64,000 nucleotides of DNA from an uncultured Granulosicoccus sp. (lineage in GTDB: Bacteria > Pseudomonadota > Gammaproteobacteria > Granulosicoccales > Granulosicoccaceae): assembly GCA_937924505.1 (NCBI GenBank), contig CALDSR010000039.1:7176-71175 (forward strand). The letters are read 5' to 3'. The position numbers and the translations under genes are program-made. Under the pieces are notes generated by a model, which ran no database searches, was not told the DNA's origin, and saw only the letters and a program-made list of their open reading frames with translations. Position 1 is the first letter of the stretch; every line of letters begins with the position of its first letter. Below, piece after piece: positions 43,482 to 52,521 of this stretch.

Positions 43482-45419
43482 ATGGCCTATTCGCTGGAGA
43501 CCCTGATGGAAGAGAAAAACGAAATCTCGTTTGACGATTTTGACGAGCTAATCAACCCAAGACCTGACGAATGTGATTTTGATCGAATAGTGGAAAGATC
43601 TTTATCCCGTCGGGAGGTGTTGAAAGGAATACTCGCCGTAGGCGGTGTCGCCACACTGGGTTCTTTTGCACTGCCTGAAGAGGCTGTAGCCGCAAGTTCA
43701 CGATTCGCGTTTACGCAAATTCCAGCCAATACACTGGATGACATCACTGTACCTCAAGGCTATGTCGCGCAAATCGTCGCGCGCTGGGGCGATCCTTTGT
43801 GGAGTGGCGTTCCAGAGTTTGATCATGCGACACGAGGTACTGCCAAGGATCAAGAAATGGCTTTCGGCGATAATATCGACGGAATGGATGTGTTTTCCCA
43901 TGAAGGGCATACGCTTCTGGTCGTAAACAATGAATATACAAACCGAGACATCATGTGGGGCAATCGTGAAGAGGCAAAACCTGCGTCTGAAGATGATCTG
44001 CTCAAAGGCAAGATGGCTCACGGTCTGACCGTTGTCGAAATTGCGCAAGATGGAACTGAATGGTCGATTGTCAAGGATAGCCCTTTCAATCGTCGTGTTA
44101 CGCCGGATACGGAAATGGCTATCACTGGGCCTGCAAAAGGGCACGAGCTGATGAAAACGGCTGATGATCCAAGCGGGACAACATCACTGGGTACGTGGAA
44201 CAATTGCGGCAACGGTGCGACACCGTGGGGAACTTATTTAGCCTGTGAAGAAAATTTCAATGGCTACTTCTCGGCGGCGTCCGCAGAGGCGGCTGAGGCC
44301 GCTGGTACGGAAGTGCACCAGGTTTCCGCTGAATTGCAACGCTACGGTGTCTCCGCAAAAGACTGGGGATACGGTTGGGCAAAAATCGATGATCGATTCG
44401 ATGTGGAAAAAACGCCCAATGAACCGAATCGTTGCGGCTATGTCGTCGAACTTGATCCGAGTAATCCTGATTCGACGCCAAAGAAACGTACTGCGCTTGG
44501 TCGGTTCAAGCATGAGAATGCTGAGATGGTGATCAATAGCGATGGCCGCGTTGTTGTCTATATGGGTGATGACGAGCGGGGTGAGTTTCTGTATCGCTAC
44601 GTTTCCAATGGTGTTTATGCGCCGGGTGGGGAAACAGATTCCTTGATGGAAGATGGCAAATTATATGCAGCCAAGTTTCATGAAAATGGCGCCGGTGAGT
44701 GGTTGGAGTTATCACCGGAAACATCGGGAATGGCCTCCATGGCGGAAGTGTGTATCCATACTCGAATCGCGGCATCAACGGTTGGTGCGACGACAATGGA
44801 CCGGCCTGAGTGGGTTGCTGCAAATCCGAACTCTCCCGAAGTGTATGTTGCACTGACCAACAACAAAAATCGCGGTGTCAAACCAAATGCAGGCGGTGAT
44901 CTAACACCGGCTGGCGGCCCTAACCCGCGTGAAAAAAACATATATGGTCAAGTGGTTCGTTGGCGCCCCAATAGTGGCGACCATACCGCGACTGGGTTTG
45001 CCTGGGATATCTACGCCTTGGCCGGCAATCCAGTGATTGGCACGGGTCCTGACGCCGGATCTGACAACATCAATGAAGATAATATGTTTAATTCACCCGA
45101 CGGTTTGAAGTTTGATTCAAATGGCTTTCTCTGGATTCAGACAGACGGCAATTACTCCAATCAAGAAGCCTTTGCCGGGCAAGGAAATAACCAGATGCTG
45201 GCAGGTGACCCAAGGACCGGCGAAATTCGACGCTTCCTGGTTGGCCCCAAGGAAGCCGAAGTCACTGGCTTAACCTGGAGCGCTGACAAGCGCACAATGT
45301 TCGTCGGCATACAGCACCCCGGCGAACGTGGTAATGGCAATTGGCCGGAGGGTGGCGATTCTGTCCCACGCTCAGCGGTTATTGCTGTTCGGCGTGAGGA
45401 TGGGCAGGTCGTGGGCTGA
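43482..45419 (+). CDS. phoX: PhoX-family phosphatase-like protein, Tat exported
   Basis: A 645-residue DUF839/PhoX protein. A Tat motif SRREVLKG (about 43-50) followed by the hydrophobic stretch ILAVGGVATLGSFALP and AVA-type cleavage places it in the periplasm. The remainder is a beta-propeller-like domain with many Asp/Asn and Glu residues (GTWNNCGNGATPWGTYLACE; EDNMFNSPDGLKFDSNGFLW) expected to bind calcium and iron in PhoX phosphatases. The N-terminal 40 residues before the Tat motif are long but common. It is monocistronic, ending at a bidirectional hairpin. Phosphatase activity is inferred from family only. Confidence 0.85.
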   Translation: MAYSLETLMEEKNEISFDDFDELINPRPDECDFDRIVERSLSRREVLKGILAVGGVATLGSFALPEEAVAASSRFAFTQIPANTLDDITVPQGYVAQIVARWGDPLWSGVPEFDHATRGTAKDQEMAFGDNIDGMDVFSHEGHTLLVVNNEYTNRDIMWGNREEAKPASEDDLLKGKMAHGLTVVEIAQDGTEWSIVKDSPFNRRVTPDTEMAITGPAKGHELMKTADDPSGTTSLGTWNNCGNGATPWGTYLACEENFNGYFSAASAEAAEAAGTEVHQVSAELQRYGVSAKDWGYGWAKIDDRFDVEKTPNEPNRCGYVVELDPSNPDSTPKKRTALGRFKHENAEMVINSDGRVVVYMGDDERGEFLYRYVSNGVYAPGGETDSLMEDGKLYAAKFHENGAGEWLELSPETSGMASMAEVCIHTRIAASTVGATTMDRPEWVAANPNSPEVYVALTNNKNRGVKPNAGGDLTPAGGPNPREKNIYGQVVRWRPNSGDHTATGFAWDIYALAGNPVIGTGPDAGSDNINEDNMFNSPDGLKFDSNGFLWIQTDGNYSNQEAFAGQGNNQMLAGDPRTGEIRRFLVGPKEAEVTGLTWSADKRTMFVGIQHPGERGNGNWPEGGDSVPRSAVIAVRREDGQVVG

Positions 45420-45506
45420 CGTTGAGGGGGCAGGCACTGCAAGATTTGGCTGGCCAGGTGCGGCCGGCGAGGTGCGGCCGGCGAGGCCCCGATCCCGTCA
45501 GAGATG

Positions 45507-45538
45507 TCAGAAAAGCCCATAAATGCGAGTTTTTCTGA
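45507..45538. terminator. Bidirectional terminator hairpin
   Basis: TCAGAAAA (45507-45514) and TTTTCTGA (45531-45538) pair with a sixteen-base loop between the convergent phoX-like and HcnB-like genes. A- and T-runs in the arms suit termination in both directions. A short duplication AGGTGCGGCCGGCG ×2 lies just before it (45456-45483). Confidence 0.6.
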
Positions 45539-45553
45539 TCTATCCGCCACTCA

Positions 45554-46954
45554 CTATCTATTCTGGTTATCCGCTGAAGCGAGGTCTGCAATGGTGATCG
45601 GTTTGATGGGCGGACGTATCTTGTAGTAGCCAATCTCATCGATGGGTACCTTGCGTTGATCTGCGATAATCTCACTGACTGTCAACCCGCAATAACGCCC
45701 TTGGCAAGGACCCATTCCCGGGCGACCGAATGACTTGGTCTGATTCGGGCCGAGACAGCCTAAATCAACATAGTGGCGTATATCGCCGGCAGTTATCTCT
45801 TCGCATCGACAGACGATGGTGTCATTTTCAGGCGTCAGGAATTCGTGCGACGGGGCATAGAGTCGATCAATAAACTTACGTGCTGATTTAAGTGGTGCAA
45901 GTTTTTTTTGTGCTGTCCGAATCATTGCATGTGCGGTTTTTCTATCAGTAATGCCTAGTGAAAGCGCGGCCGACCAGGCCGCGATCGCACCTTGTAGTTC
46001 AGCTGCAGCCGCCCCGAATATACCTGCACCATCACCGGCGATATATAACCAGTCATATTCACTTCTGCCGTATTCATCGATGCGTGGGTACCAACAATGC
46101 TGATCAGCTTGCCATTCATGCGTCAAGTCAAGCTGACGCGTTATCTGTACATCAGGTACAACCCCCGTATGAATACCGAGTACTTTGCAGGGGATTTCGT
46201 GTGTCGCTCCCTTTGATTCAAACGTCAAACCTGTAATGGAATTTTCGCCGATGGCGGCTAACGATGTTGCGTGGCGAAAATGAGGTATTTTATGTTTACG
46301 TAATACAGCTAATAAACCGAGACCATCACGTAACATTTTCTTTGATCTGAACAGGCTCGGCAAAAATGTCATTGCTGTATGTCTGTTGACTCTGGGAGTC
46401 GTTTCCACAACCGCTGAGAGTTGGCCGCCCGCATCGATAATTTGTCTGGCCAGTAGCAACAGCAGTGGACCACTTCCTGCCAGAACAAAATCCTGGTCAG
46501 GTATCAGCCCAGCCGTTTTTAATGCGATCTGAATGCCGCCTGCGGTCATGACTCCCGGCAGGGTCCATCCGGGAAACGGCATGGGTCTTTCAAGCGCACC
46601 GGTCGCGAGGATAGTTTGTTCAGCGTGCACAGAGGATGATTTCGTAGATCCTGTGTAGTAAACCGTTCCGTCTTCCGATATTTGCCAGACCGTTGTACCA
46701 GGTAATACACAGATGGACGGGTGATCAATACCAGTGATTAACTTGCGTCCAAGTACGTATTCCGGGCCGAGCACCGTCAGCAATTCATGGCTGGCGTTTT
46801 TAACGCCACGATAAATCTGTCCGCCCGGACTCGGCTGATCATCAAGCACAAGAGTATCGATACCCAAGGTAGCTGCTACTTGCGCGGCGGCCATGCCAGC
46901 GGGACCTGCGCCTATGATGACGAGCTGTCTCTTAGTCATCGTGGACGAGCTCAC
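45554..46954 (-). CDS. HcnB/OoxA-like FAD/NAD dehydrogenase with BFD domain
   Basis: A 466-residue flavoprotein: FAD motif VIIGAGPAGMAAAQVAATLG, second dinucleotide-binding part FVLAGSGPLLLLLARQI, and a C-terminal BFD-like [2Fe-2S] segment with cysteines CRCEEITAGD and GMGPCQGRYCG. This layout is that of the large subunit of three-subunit dehydrogenases such as opine, octopine and nopaline oxidase, D-hydroxyproline dehydrogenase and hydrogen cyanide synthase HcnB. Overlaps the Fer2 gene by 23 bases, so the three genes form one operon. Catabolism of proline derivatives or opines is more likely than HCN production, but unproven. Confidence 0.86.
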   Translation of the reverse strand: MSSSTMTKRQLVIIGAGPAGMAAAQVAATLGIDTLVLDDQPSPGGQIYRGVKNASHELLTVLGPEYVLGRKLITGIDHPSICVLPGTTVWQISEDGTVYYTGSTKSSSVHAEQTILATGALERPMPFPGWTLPGVMTAGGIQIALKTAGLIPDQDFVLAGSGPLLLLLARQIIDAGGQLSAVVETTPRVNRHTAMTFLPSLFRSKKMLRDGLGLLAVLRKHKIPHFRHATSLAAIGENSITGLTFESKGATHEIPCKVLGIHTGVVPDVQITRQLDLTHEWQADQHCWYPRIDEYGRSEYDWLYIAGDGAGIFGAAAAELQGAIAAWSAALSLGITDRKTAHAMIRTAQKKLAPLKSARKFIDRLYAPSHEFLTPENDTIVCRCEEITAGDIRHYVDLGCLGPNQTKSFGRPGMGPCQGRYCGLTVSEIIADQRKVPIDEIGYYKIRPPIKPITIADLASADNQNR

Positions 46955-47249
46955 GCGCGCCGAGCATCCGGCGCACCTGCATGCCGGGTGACACTAGTTC
47001 AACACACGCCTGCCGGTTTGGCCTGTGGTTGATTTCCACGAGGCATTCGAAGCATGTTCCCATCATGCAATAGGGTGCTCGGGTTGATCCGCTAACCGGT
47101 GTCGTACGGGTAAAGTCAATTCCGTTAGCCAGTAAGGTTGCTGCAACTGTCTCGCCGTCGATAGCGGGCAGGGACTTTCCCTCAAATTCAATGGTGAGTG
47201 GTTTGGCATCACTGAGAATGATTCGTTTAAACCGCGAATCGTTGGCCAT
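46932..47249 (-). CDS. HcnA-like [2Fe-2S] small subunit (Fer2_4)
   Basis: A 105-residue electron-transfer subunit. Cysteines in PYCMMGTCFECLVEINHRP and QACVEL fit the four ligands of a plant-type [2Fe-2S] cluster. The fold begins with SLPAIDGETVAATLLANGID. It overlaps the large subunit (23 bases) and the third subunit (23 bases), so all three are made in equal amounts. ATG 47249 (MANDSRF) is preferred over the 15-base longer start. Confidence 0.87.
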   Translation of the reverse strand: MANDSRFKRIILSDAKPLTIEFEGKSLPAIDGETVAATLLANGIDFTRTTPVSGSTRAPYCMMGTCFECLVEINHRPNRQACVELVSPGMQVRRMLGARELVHDD

Positions 47250-48321
47250 TGAAGCTCCCCACATGTTCAGGCATTACGTCATTGGCCATCCAGGGAGCCA
47301 ACACTAGTGCGTGAACCGCCGCCAGGGTTATACCGCTATGGCAGGTCACAATATAGGCACCCGGATGAGTACTCGATTGCTGATAGATCGGATAACCGTC
47401 AGGGGTCATGACGCGTAATGCAGCCCACATTCTGATGACGCGTAGCTGCGACAGTATTGGATATATCTTCGCTGCGCGATTTGCAATACGGGCAGTGACG
47501 TCAGCAGATGTGTTGTCATTGAACCCGACATTCTCACTGGAGTCGCCAATTTGAATTGATCCTTCACCTACCTGGCGAATTTGCACTGACGGATATTTGA
47601 TGAAAGGCGCTACGCGCTCACAGATCAGTAACTGCCCGCGGTTGGGTGAAACCGGAACATCGAGCCCGACAAAATGGCCGAGTTTCCGGTTTTCCAAACC
47701 TGCGGCCAAAACAACTTTTTCAGCCTGTATGTTGCGAGGGCCTTTTATTTGAAAACCGTTTGTATTCTTTATGATTTCAGTGACGCTATGTCCATTGATG
47801 ATAGAACCGCCTCGTGCCTGGAAGTCCGCATACAGGGCGCGCAAAAGATACAAGGGATTGACATGTCCATCCTCTGAGCAATACGTAGCGCCAAGCACCG
47901 ATGAACCAATCTCCGGAATCATTTTCTTCAGTGATGCGTGGTCGAGGTACTCAAACGGATAATCACCACCAAGCGACCGTTTTATTCGCTCCAGACGCGC
48001 AACACCGTCAACCGCTTCCTCGCTGCTCAGGCAAAAATCCACGCCACCGGCTTGGGATAATTCCAGATCAAGCCCCGTGGCATCTTCAAGCTCTTTGGCA
48101 AATGTTGGCCACAATGCAGCGGAGCGACGAGTCCAATGTGTATAGGCGGGCAGACCATCACCTTTGCCTTGCACCCATATCAGCCCAAAGTTACCCCTGG
48201 AAGCGCGCGTGGCGGCGTCACCTTCATCAAGGAGTACCACCTGGTGCCCAATTCGTTGTAAACCCCAGGCCATGGATATACCCAGTACACCGCCGCCAAT
48301 GATTGCAAATTGAGTTTCCAC
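47227..48321 (-). CDS. HcnC/OoxB-like FAD-dependent amino-acid dehydrogenase
   Basis: A roughly 364-residue DAO-family flavoprotein, the catalytic subunit of the trio. FAD motif AIIGGGVLGISMAWGL, then GDAATRASRGNFGLIWVQ, and a C-terminal TCHSGITLAAVHALVLAP flavin-binding segment. It oxidises a secondary amine/amino acid and passes electrons through the two partner subunits to the membrane (family knowledge). GTG 48321 just before the FAD motif is preferred, but a longer form from GTG 48381 is possible. First gene of the trio. Confidence 0.84.
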   Translation of the reverse strand: METQFAIIGGGVLGISMAWGLQRIGHQVVLLDEGDAATRASRGNFGLIWVQGKGDGLPAYTHWTRRSAALWPTFAKELEDATGLDLELSQAGGVDFCLSSEEAVDGVARLERIKRSLGGDYPFEYLDHASLKKMIPEIGSSVLGATYCSEDGHVNPLYLLRALYADFQARGGSIINGHSVTEIIKNTNGFQIKGPRNIQAEKVVLAAGLENRKLGHFVGLDVPVSPNRGQLLICERVAPFIKYPSVQIRQVGEGSIQIGDSSENVGFNDNTSADVTARIANRAAKIYPILSQLRVIRMWAALRVMTPDGYPIYQQSSTHPGAYIVTCHSGITLAAVHALVLAPWMANDVMPEHVGSFNGQRFAV

Positions 48322-48414
48322 GTATTCTGGGCGAGCATGCCAATGCGCTTCAGGCGAACGCAGGCTGGCAGGGAGTAGCACGCAATGTTGCCTTCAGTGA
48401 TTTAAAATCAATGC

Positions 48415-48624
48415 TCATTTGTGCATGAGTGCCGTTACCGCGCCGTAGGTCGAGACACAATAGGGAACCATGTAAGTCAACAGACATTTACCCAGTTCGA
48501 ACTTTGACATGTCCCCGACCGCATCGCCTTGATTGATCAAATTCAGAATGGTGCCAACAATGGCGGCAATAATCAGCGATCGTTTTACAATGTCACTGCG
48601 TCTTGCCAGCTGAAAAAAATTCAT
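48415..48624 (-). CDS. nrtS: Nitrate/nitrite transporter NrtS family small protein
   Basis: A 69-residue membrane protein with two helices. The sequence (KRSLIIAAIVGTILNLINQGDA, then KCLLTYMVPYCVSTYGAV) closely resembles NrtS, a small protein implicated in nitrate and nitrite uptake. It is free-standing between the HcnC-like gene and an MFS gene on the same strand. No nitrate reductase genes are in the window, so its link to nitrogen use is inferred from family only. Confidence 0.8.
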   Translation of the reverse strand: MNFFQLARRSDIVKRSLIIAAIVGTILNLINQGDAVGDMSKFELGKCLLTYMVPYCVSTYGAVTALMHK

Positions 48625-48639
48625 ATGTAGCCTATCACC

Positions 48640-50286
48640 TCAACGGAGCTCTTTATATACATTTTTTATATAAGGGTCCGCTTGTTTGGGAACTGTCTGT
48701 CGTTCAATCATACGACGAACGTGGGGTGGCTTGGTTCCTTGATGCAATTTGTTCAATGTCTCAGAAACACTGGAATCAGACTTGGTTCTTCGTTGATTGT
48801 GACGGATATATTCAACCCAGGTTGCCACATAATATTTTTCCGTCCAGATATTAGGTTGTTCAAGATCCCGCAGCAGTGACCAGCGTCGAGCACCGTCTCG
48901 TTTTCGGATTCTGCGTCTCAAGGTCATCGCATCAAGAAAACTTGGAACGTCGTGTTCCCGAATATCAAAATCGATGGTAATCATGATAGGCCCGGTTTGC
49001 GGTTTTAGCTGTACAGCCAGTTTTGGCTCTATAAATTGATCAAGCGGATCCAGGTTCAGGCGATCGAATTCAGGCAACGGGGACTTCAGGCACGCAAGGA
49101 CGCCCAGGACCACGGTCACGGCTGAGGTGATCAGCGCGACTTTCAGGTCATACGACTGGGCGATCAGACCCCACAGCCAGCTGCCGAGCGCCAAACCTGC
49201 GGCGTTGCACATCATGTACAGCGACATGGCTCGTCCGACAACCCAGCGTGGCGTAGATAGCTGCAAGGACACATTGAGCAATGCGTTGGTGGTGACCCAA
49301 CAGGCACCACATAGCAGAAGCGCTAGTCCGGCAAGCGTCAAACTGTGACCGATGGACAGCAACAGCGTTCCTAGCGCGGTACCGACAAAAGTCGTGCGAA
49401 TAATGGTTTCGTTGTCGAACCTTGCTCGAATACGGGAATTGGCAAACGCACCGCCGACTGCACCCAAGCCAAAGAATCCGAGTAAAAATCCGTAGGTAGA
49501 CGCGCTTCCCTGAAGAAGATCGCGTGCGATAAGTGGCAGCAAAGCTTGCACAGCAACAGCCGTCAATCCAAACAGGCTGCCACGCAAAATGATTCTCAAT
49601 AGATTTGGCGACAAACTGACGTACCGAAAGCCTGCCCCAGTGGCACGCACAAAACGTTCACGAGGCAGGGCAAGGGCAATCTTTGGTTTTCGCCAAAACG
49701 CCAGAACCAGTATCAGTGCCACGTAGCTCAGTGAATTTATCGCAAAAGCGGCGGCTGCACCCGCTGCGACAATGACCAGGCCACCCAAGGCTGGTCCGAT
49801 ACTGCGCATGATGTTGAATGACATGCCATTCGCCATCACCGCGGAAGGTACCTGTTCGCGAGGCACGATATCACCGACGGAGGCTTGCCAGGAGGGATTG
49901 TGCAGCGCTCCGCCGCAACCGATCAGGAATGTAAAGATGAGCAATAACCAAGGGGTAAGAAAGCTGAAGTAGGTGGTCAACGTTAAGCCAAGGGAGGCGA
50001 CCAGCATCAGACATTGCGCGATGAGCATGATGCGACGCCTGTCATAGTTGTCTGCCAGCACACCGGCAAAAAGCGACAAGGCGACGATCGGTAATGAGGT
50101 TGATGCGGTAACCAGCGCGACCATTGACTGAGAATCAGTCAGTGTGGTCATTGTCCAGCCAGCTGCGACTATCTGGATAAGCCCGCCCAGATTCGAAATC
50201 AGTGTCGCAAACCAAAGCGATCGAAAGACCGGGTTGCCAAACGGTGCCAGCGGCGTTGAAACAGCAGGAGTACCTGCAGAGTTCAT
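48640..50286 (-). CDS. MFS transporter with C-terminal cytosolic extension
   Basis: A 548-residue protein: residues about 15-405 are a 12-span MFS of the enterobactin-exporter-like subgroup (NYDRRRIMLIAQCLMLVAS; SVGDIVPREQVPSAVMANGM). The last 140 residues are soluble and resemble the ABM-type or dimeric alpha/beta-barrel domain often found at the end of such carriers (PIMITIDFDIREHDVPSFLD; WTEKYYVATWVEYIRHNQRR). It ends 15 bases before the nrtS start. Exported substrate unknown. Confidence 0.85.
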   Translation of the reverse strand: MNSAGTPAVSTPLAPFGNPVFRSLWFATLISNLGGLIQIVAAGWTMTTLTDSQSMVALVTASTSLPIVALSLFAGVLADNYDRRRIMLIAQCLMLVASLGLTLTTYFSFLTPWLLLIFTFLIGCGGALHNPSWQASVGDIVPREQVPSAVMANGMSFNIMRSIGPALGGLVIVAAGAAAAFAINSLSYVALILVLAFWRKPKIALALPRERFVRATGAGFRYVSLSPNLLRIILRGSLFGLTAVAVQALLPLIARDLLQGSASTYGFLLGFFGLGAVGGAFANSRIRARFDNETIIRTTFVGTALGTLLLSIGHSLTLAGLALLLCGACWVTTNALLNVSLQLSTPRWVVGRAMSLYMMCNAAGLALGSWLWGLIAQSYDLKVALITSAVTVVLGVLACLKSPLPEFDRLNLDPLDQFIEPKLAVQLKPQTGPIMITIDFDIREHDVPSFLDAMTLRRRIRKRDGARRWSLLRDLEQPNIWTEKYYVATWVEYIRHNQRRTKSDSSVSETLNKLHQGTKPPHVRRMIERQTVPKQADPYIKNVYKELR

Positions 50287-50506
50287 GATTTTTTCTTGGC
50301 GTTTTCGAAAACGTTATCGATGGTCAGGGGATGCTAATAGCGCACGTCGCAAGCTAGGGTATCAGCTAGAACAATCAATTATTGGCAAACGTCCCGTGAC
50401 GCTTGATCCTCCGACAGCGCTGAATCAAGTCGCACTGATTCGTGATCACAGGACCCCTATTTAGTACAATGGTGCTAACGATGCATCCAGAGCTCTTGAC
50501 ATTTCG

Positions 50507-52378
50507 ATGACCAATCAGACTAAAACCGTGATTTTCGACAAAAATCCTGGTCGCAATGCTCAAACCTACGGCATTGCCCGCGAGCTTGATACCGATATGG
50601 ATCTGATCCACGAGCCCTCGGTTGGCGTTATTGGAACCAAAGGCGACAGTCAGTGTTATCTGGGTGTGCAACGGAAGGTTGAGGCCATCCATGAGCATTT
50701 ACGTCAGCGCCTGGGTCGAGGTGACGGGAAAATGCCTATGCGCCTCGTCCAACCAGAATATACGGTGGCGACCTCGGATGGCATGCGCAATGGCACTCGC
50801 GAAATGCGCTACTCGCTGATCGGCCGCGAAGTGACACATGACACCGTCTGTGAGCATCTCAGCGCGAGTGGTCTGGAAGGGACCATTGCAGTTGTCGCAT
50901 GCGACAAGCCACCGGTGGGTACCCTGGCTGGTTTGCTGGAACACAACCGGCCGGCCATCATCATGTCAGATGGTCCCATTCGCCCAGGCAAGGACTCGGC
51001 AACCGAGCAGGCCATTGATATCGTCACTGTTTTTCAGGTGGCGGGGCATGATGATGAGGATTACAAGCAGCGCCTTTCTCGGGAAGCGTGCCCGGGTTAC
51101 GGCAGCTGTGGCGGCATGTTCACCTATAACACGATGCAAACCTTTATTGGTGTCGTCGGAATGCAGCCTTTACACATGGTGGCCCCGCCATCAGACGATG
51201 CTCGCCGTTTAAAAGAATTTCCCGAACAACTCGTCAGCTACCTGCAAGGCATGATCGAACGTGGTGATACACCACGCGACATCGTTAGTCGTGATGCTAT
51301 TCGAAATGCGGTGATTGTCTCGATGGCGGTTGGTGGATCAACCAACGTCATGTTGCACGCACCGGAAATTGCACGTGCCGCAGGTTTTGCCAGCTTCTCT
51401 GACGAAATCATGTCCCCCCAGGAATTTAACCACTTGTCGCAAAATGTGGTTCCCGTGTTAACGGATGCACGTCCGTACGGCACCTATTCCATGGTTGATA
51501 TCGATGAGAAAGGCGGCGTGCAAGTGATTGTCAAAACCTTGATGGATGCCGGCTTGCTCAATGGAGAAACACTGACATGTACCGGTGAGACATTGGCAGA
51601 GCAGGTCGCACGACTAAACACGACTGAACCGGATGGAACCGTAGTGTATACGGTTGAAAAGCCTTACAAGCCGACTGGTGGACTACGTGTGCTGGGCGGT
51701 AATCTGTCGCCCGAGTTCAGTGCTGTTTTAAAACTTGCAGGCGTGGAAGGTGGTTTGGAAAACAATCGCTTTGTTGGTCATGCCCGAATCTTCAATGGCG
51801 AGCAAGACTTGCTCAACGCATTGGAATCCAAGCCTGAGCAATTTTCTGATCATGACATGGTGATCGTGCGTTATGAGGGGCCAAGTGGTGCGCCCGGTAT
51901 GCCTGAAATGCTTGACTCGACGTCTCGTATAACAACCTTGTGTCGTGAAAAGAATATCGTGGTCGGCCTGATGACCGATGCGCGTTTTTCTGGTGGCTCG
52001 GTTGGACTTGTGATTGGCCACGTCGGACCAGAAGCTGCGCTAGGTGGGCCGATCGCGTTTCTCGAAAACGGTGATGAAATTGTTGTTGACCTTGACACCA
52101 ATGAAATCAATTGCCCCGCTTTGGCCGATGCGTCGACGTTTGAAACTCGCAAGGCAAAATGGGAAAAAGAAGTTGCGGACAATGATGGAATGCATCCCTT
52201 GTGTGGAGATGTTGATACGCGATTGCTGAACCGCATGCGTATGTCGGCTGTATCCGCTGTCTATGGCGCAGGTATGCACCCCGATAGAAAACTCTGGGTG
52301 CCTCAGCAAAGAAAAGCCGAAAAGAGTGGCTTCGTACCACAGAACAAATACCGGAAAGGATCGCAAAAAGCGTTTTGA
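50507..52378 (+). CDS. IlvD/Edd family dehydratase
   Basis: A 623-residue Fe-S dehydratase. Family blocks: VVACDKPPVGTLAGLL and SREACPGYGSCGGMFTYNTMQ, which carry cysteines that coordinate the cluster, plus AVGGSTNVMLHAPEIARAAG and TDARFSGGSVGLVIGHVGPEA. The family includes dihydroxyacid dehydratase and sugar-acid dehydratases (xylonate, arabonate, gluconate). The N-terminus with an extra block before VGVIGTKGDS suggests a sugar-acid-like member rather than IlvD. Followed by a PhyH dioxygenase after 143 bases. Confidence 0.85.
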   Translation: MTNQTKTVIFDKNPGRNAQTYGIARELDTDMDLIHEPSVGVIGTKGDSQCYLGVQRKVEAIHEHLRQRLGRGDGKMPMRLVQPEYTVATSDGMRNGTREMRYSLIGREVTHDTVCEHLSASGLEGTIAVVACDKPPVGTLAGLLEHNRPAIIMSDGPIRPGKDSATEQAIDIVTVFQVAGHDDEDYKQRLSREACPGYGSCGGMFTYNTMQTFIGVVGMQPLHMVAPPSDDARRLKEFPEQLVSYLQGMIERGDTPRDIVSRDAIRNAVIVSMAVGGSTNVMLHAPEIARAAGFASFSDEIMSPQEFNHLSQNVVPVLTDARPYGTYSMVDIDEKGGVQVIVKTLMDAGLLNGETLTCTGETLAEQVARLNTTEPDGTVVYTVEKPYKPTGGLRVLGGNLSPEFSAVLKLAGVEGGLENNRFVGHARIFNGEQDLLNALESKPEQFSDHDMVIVRYEGPSGAPGMPEMLDSTSRITTLCREKNIVVGLMTDARFSGGSVGLVIGHVGPEAALGGPIAFLENGDEIVVDLDTNEINCPALADASTFETRKAKWEKEVADNDGMHPLCGDVDTRLLNRMRMSAVSAVYGAGMHPDRKLWVPQQRKAEKSGFVPQNKYRKGSQKAF

Positions 52379-52521
52379 AAACGGGTAACGATACCTGCTG
52401 GCCCACTTGATTACGGATGAACTGAAGCCCTGGATAACGCTCATCGGCGAGCTATTGGTATTTGTGACTAGTCCTGCTATCGTAATTCTGAAAACTGATT
52501 CCGATTCAGGTGCCGGGCGCA

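Noticed and set aside
45554..48321. Hydrogen cyanide synthase HcnABC
   Set aside because: Architecture fits, but the same layout is shared by opine and hydroxyproline dehydrogenases, and no HCN-specific feature can be seen, so the specific name was not used.
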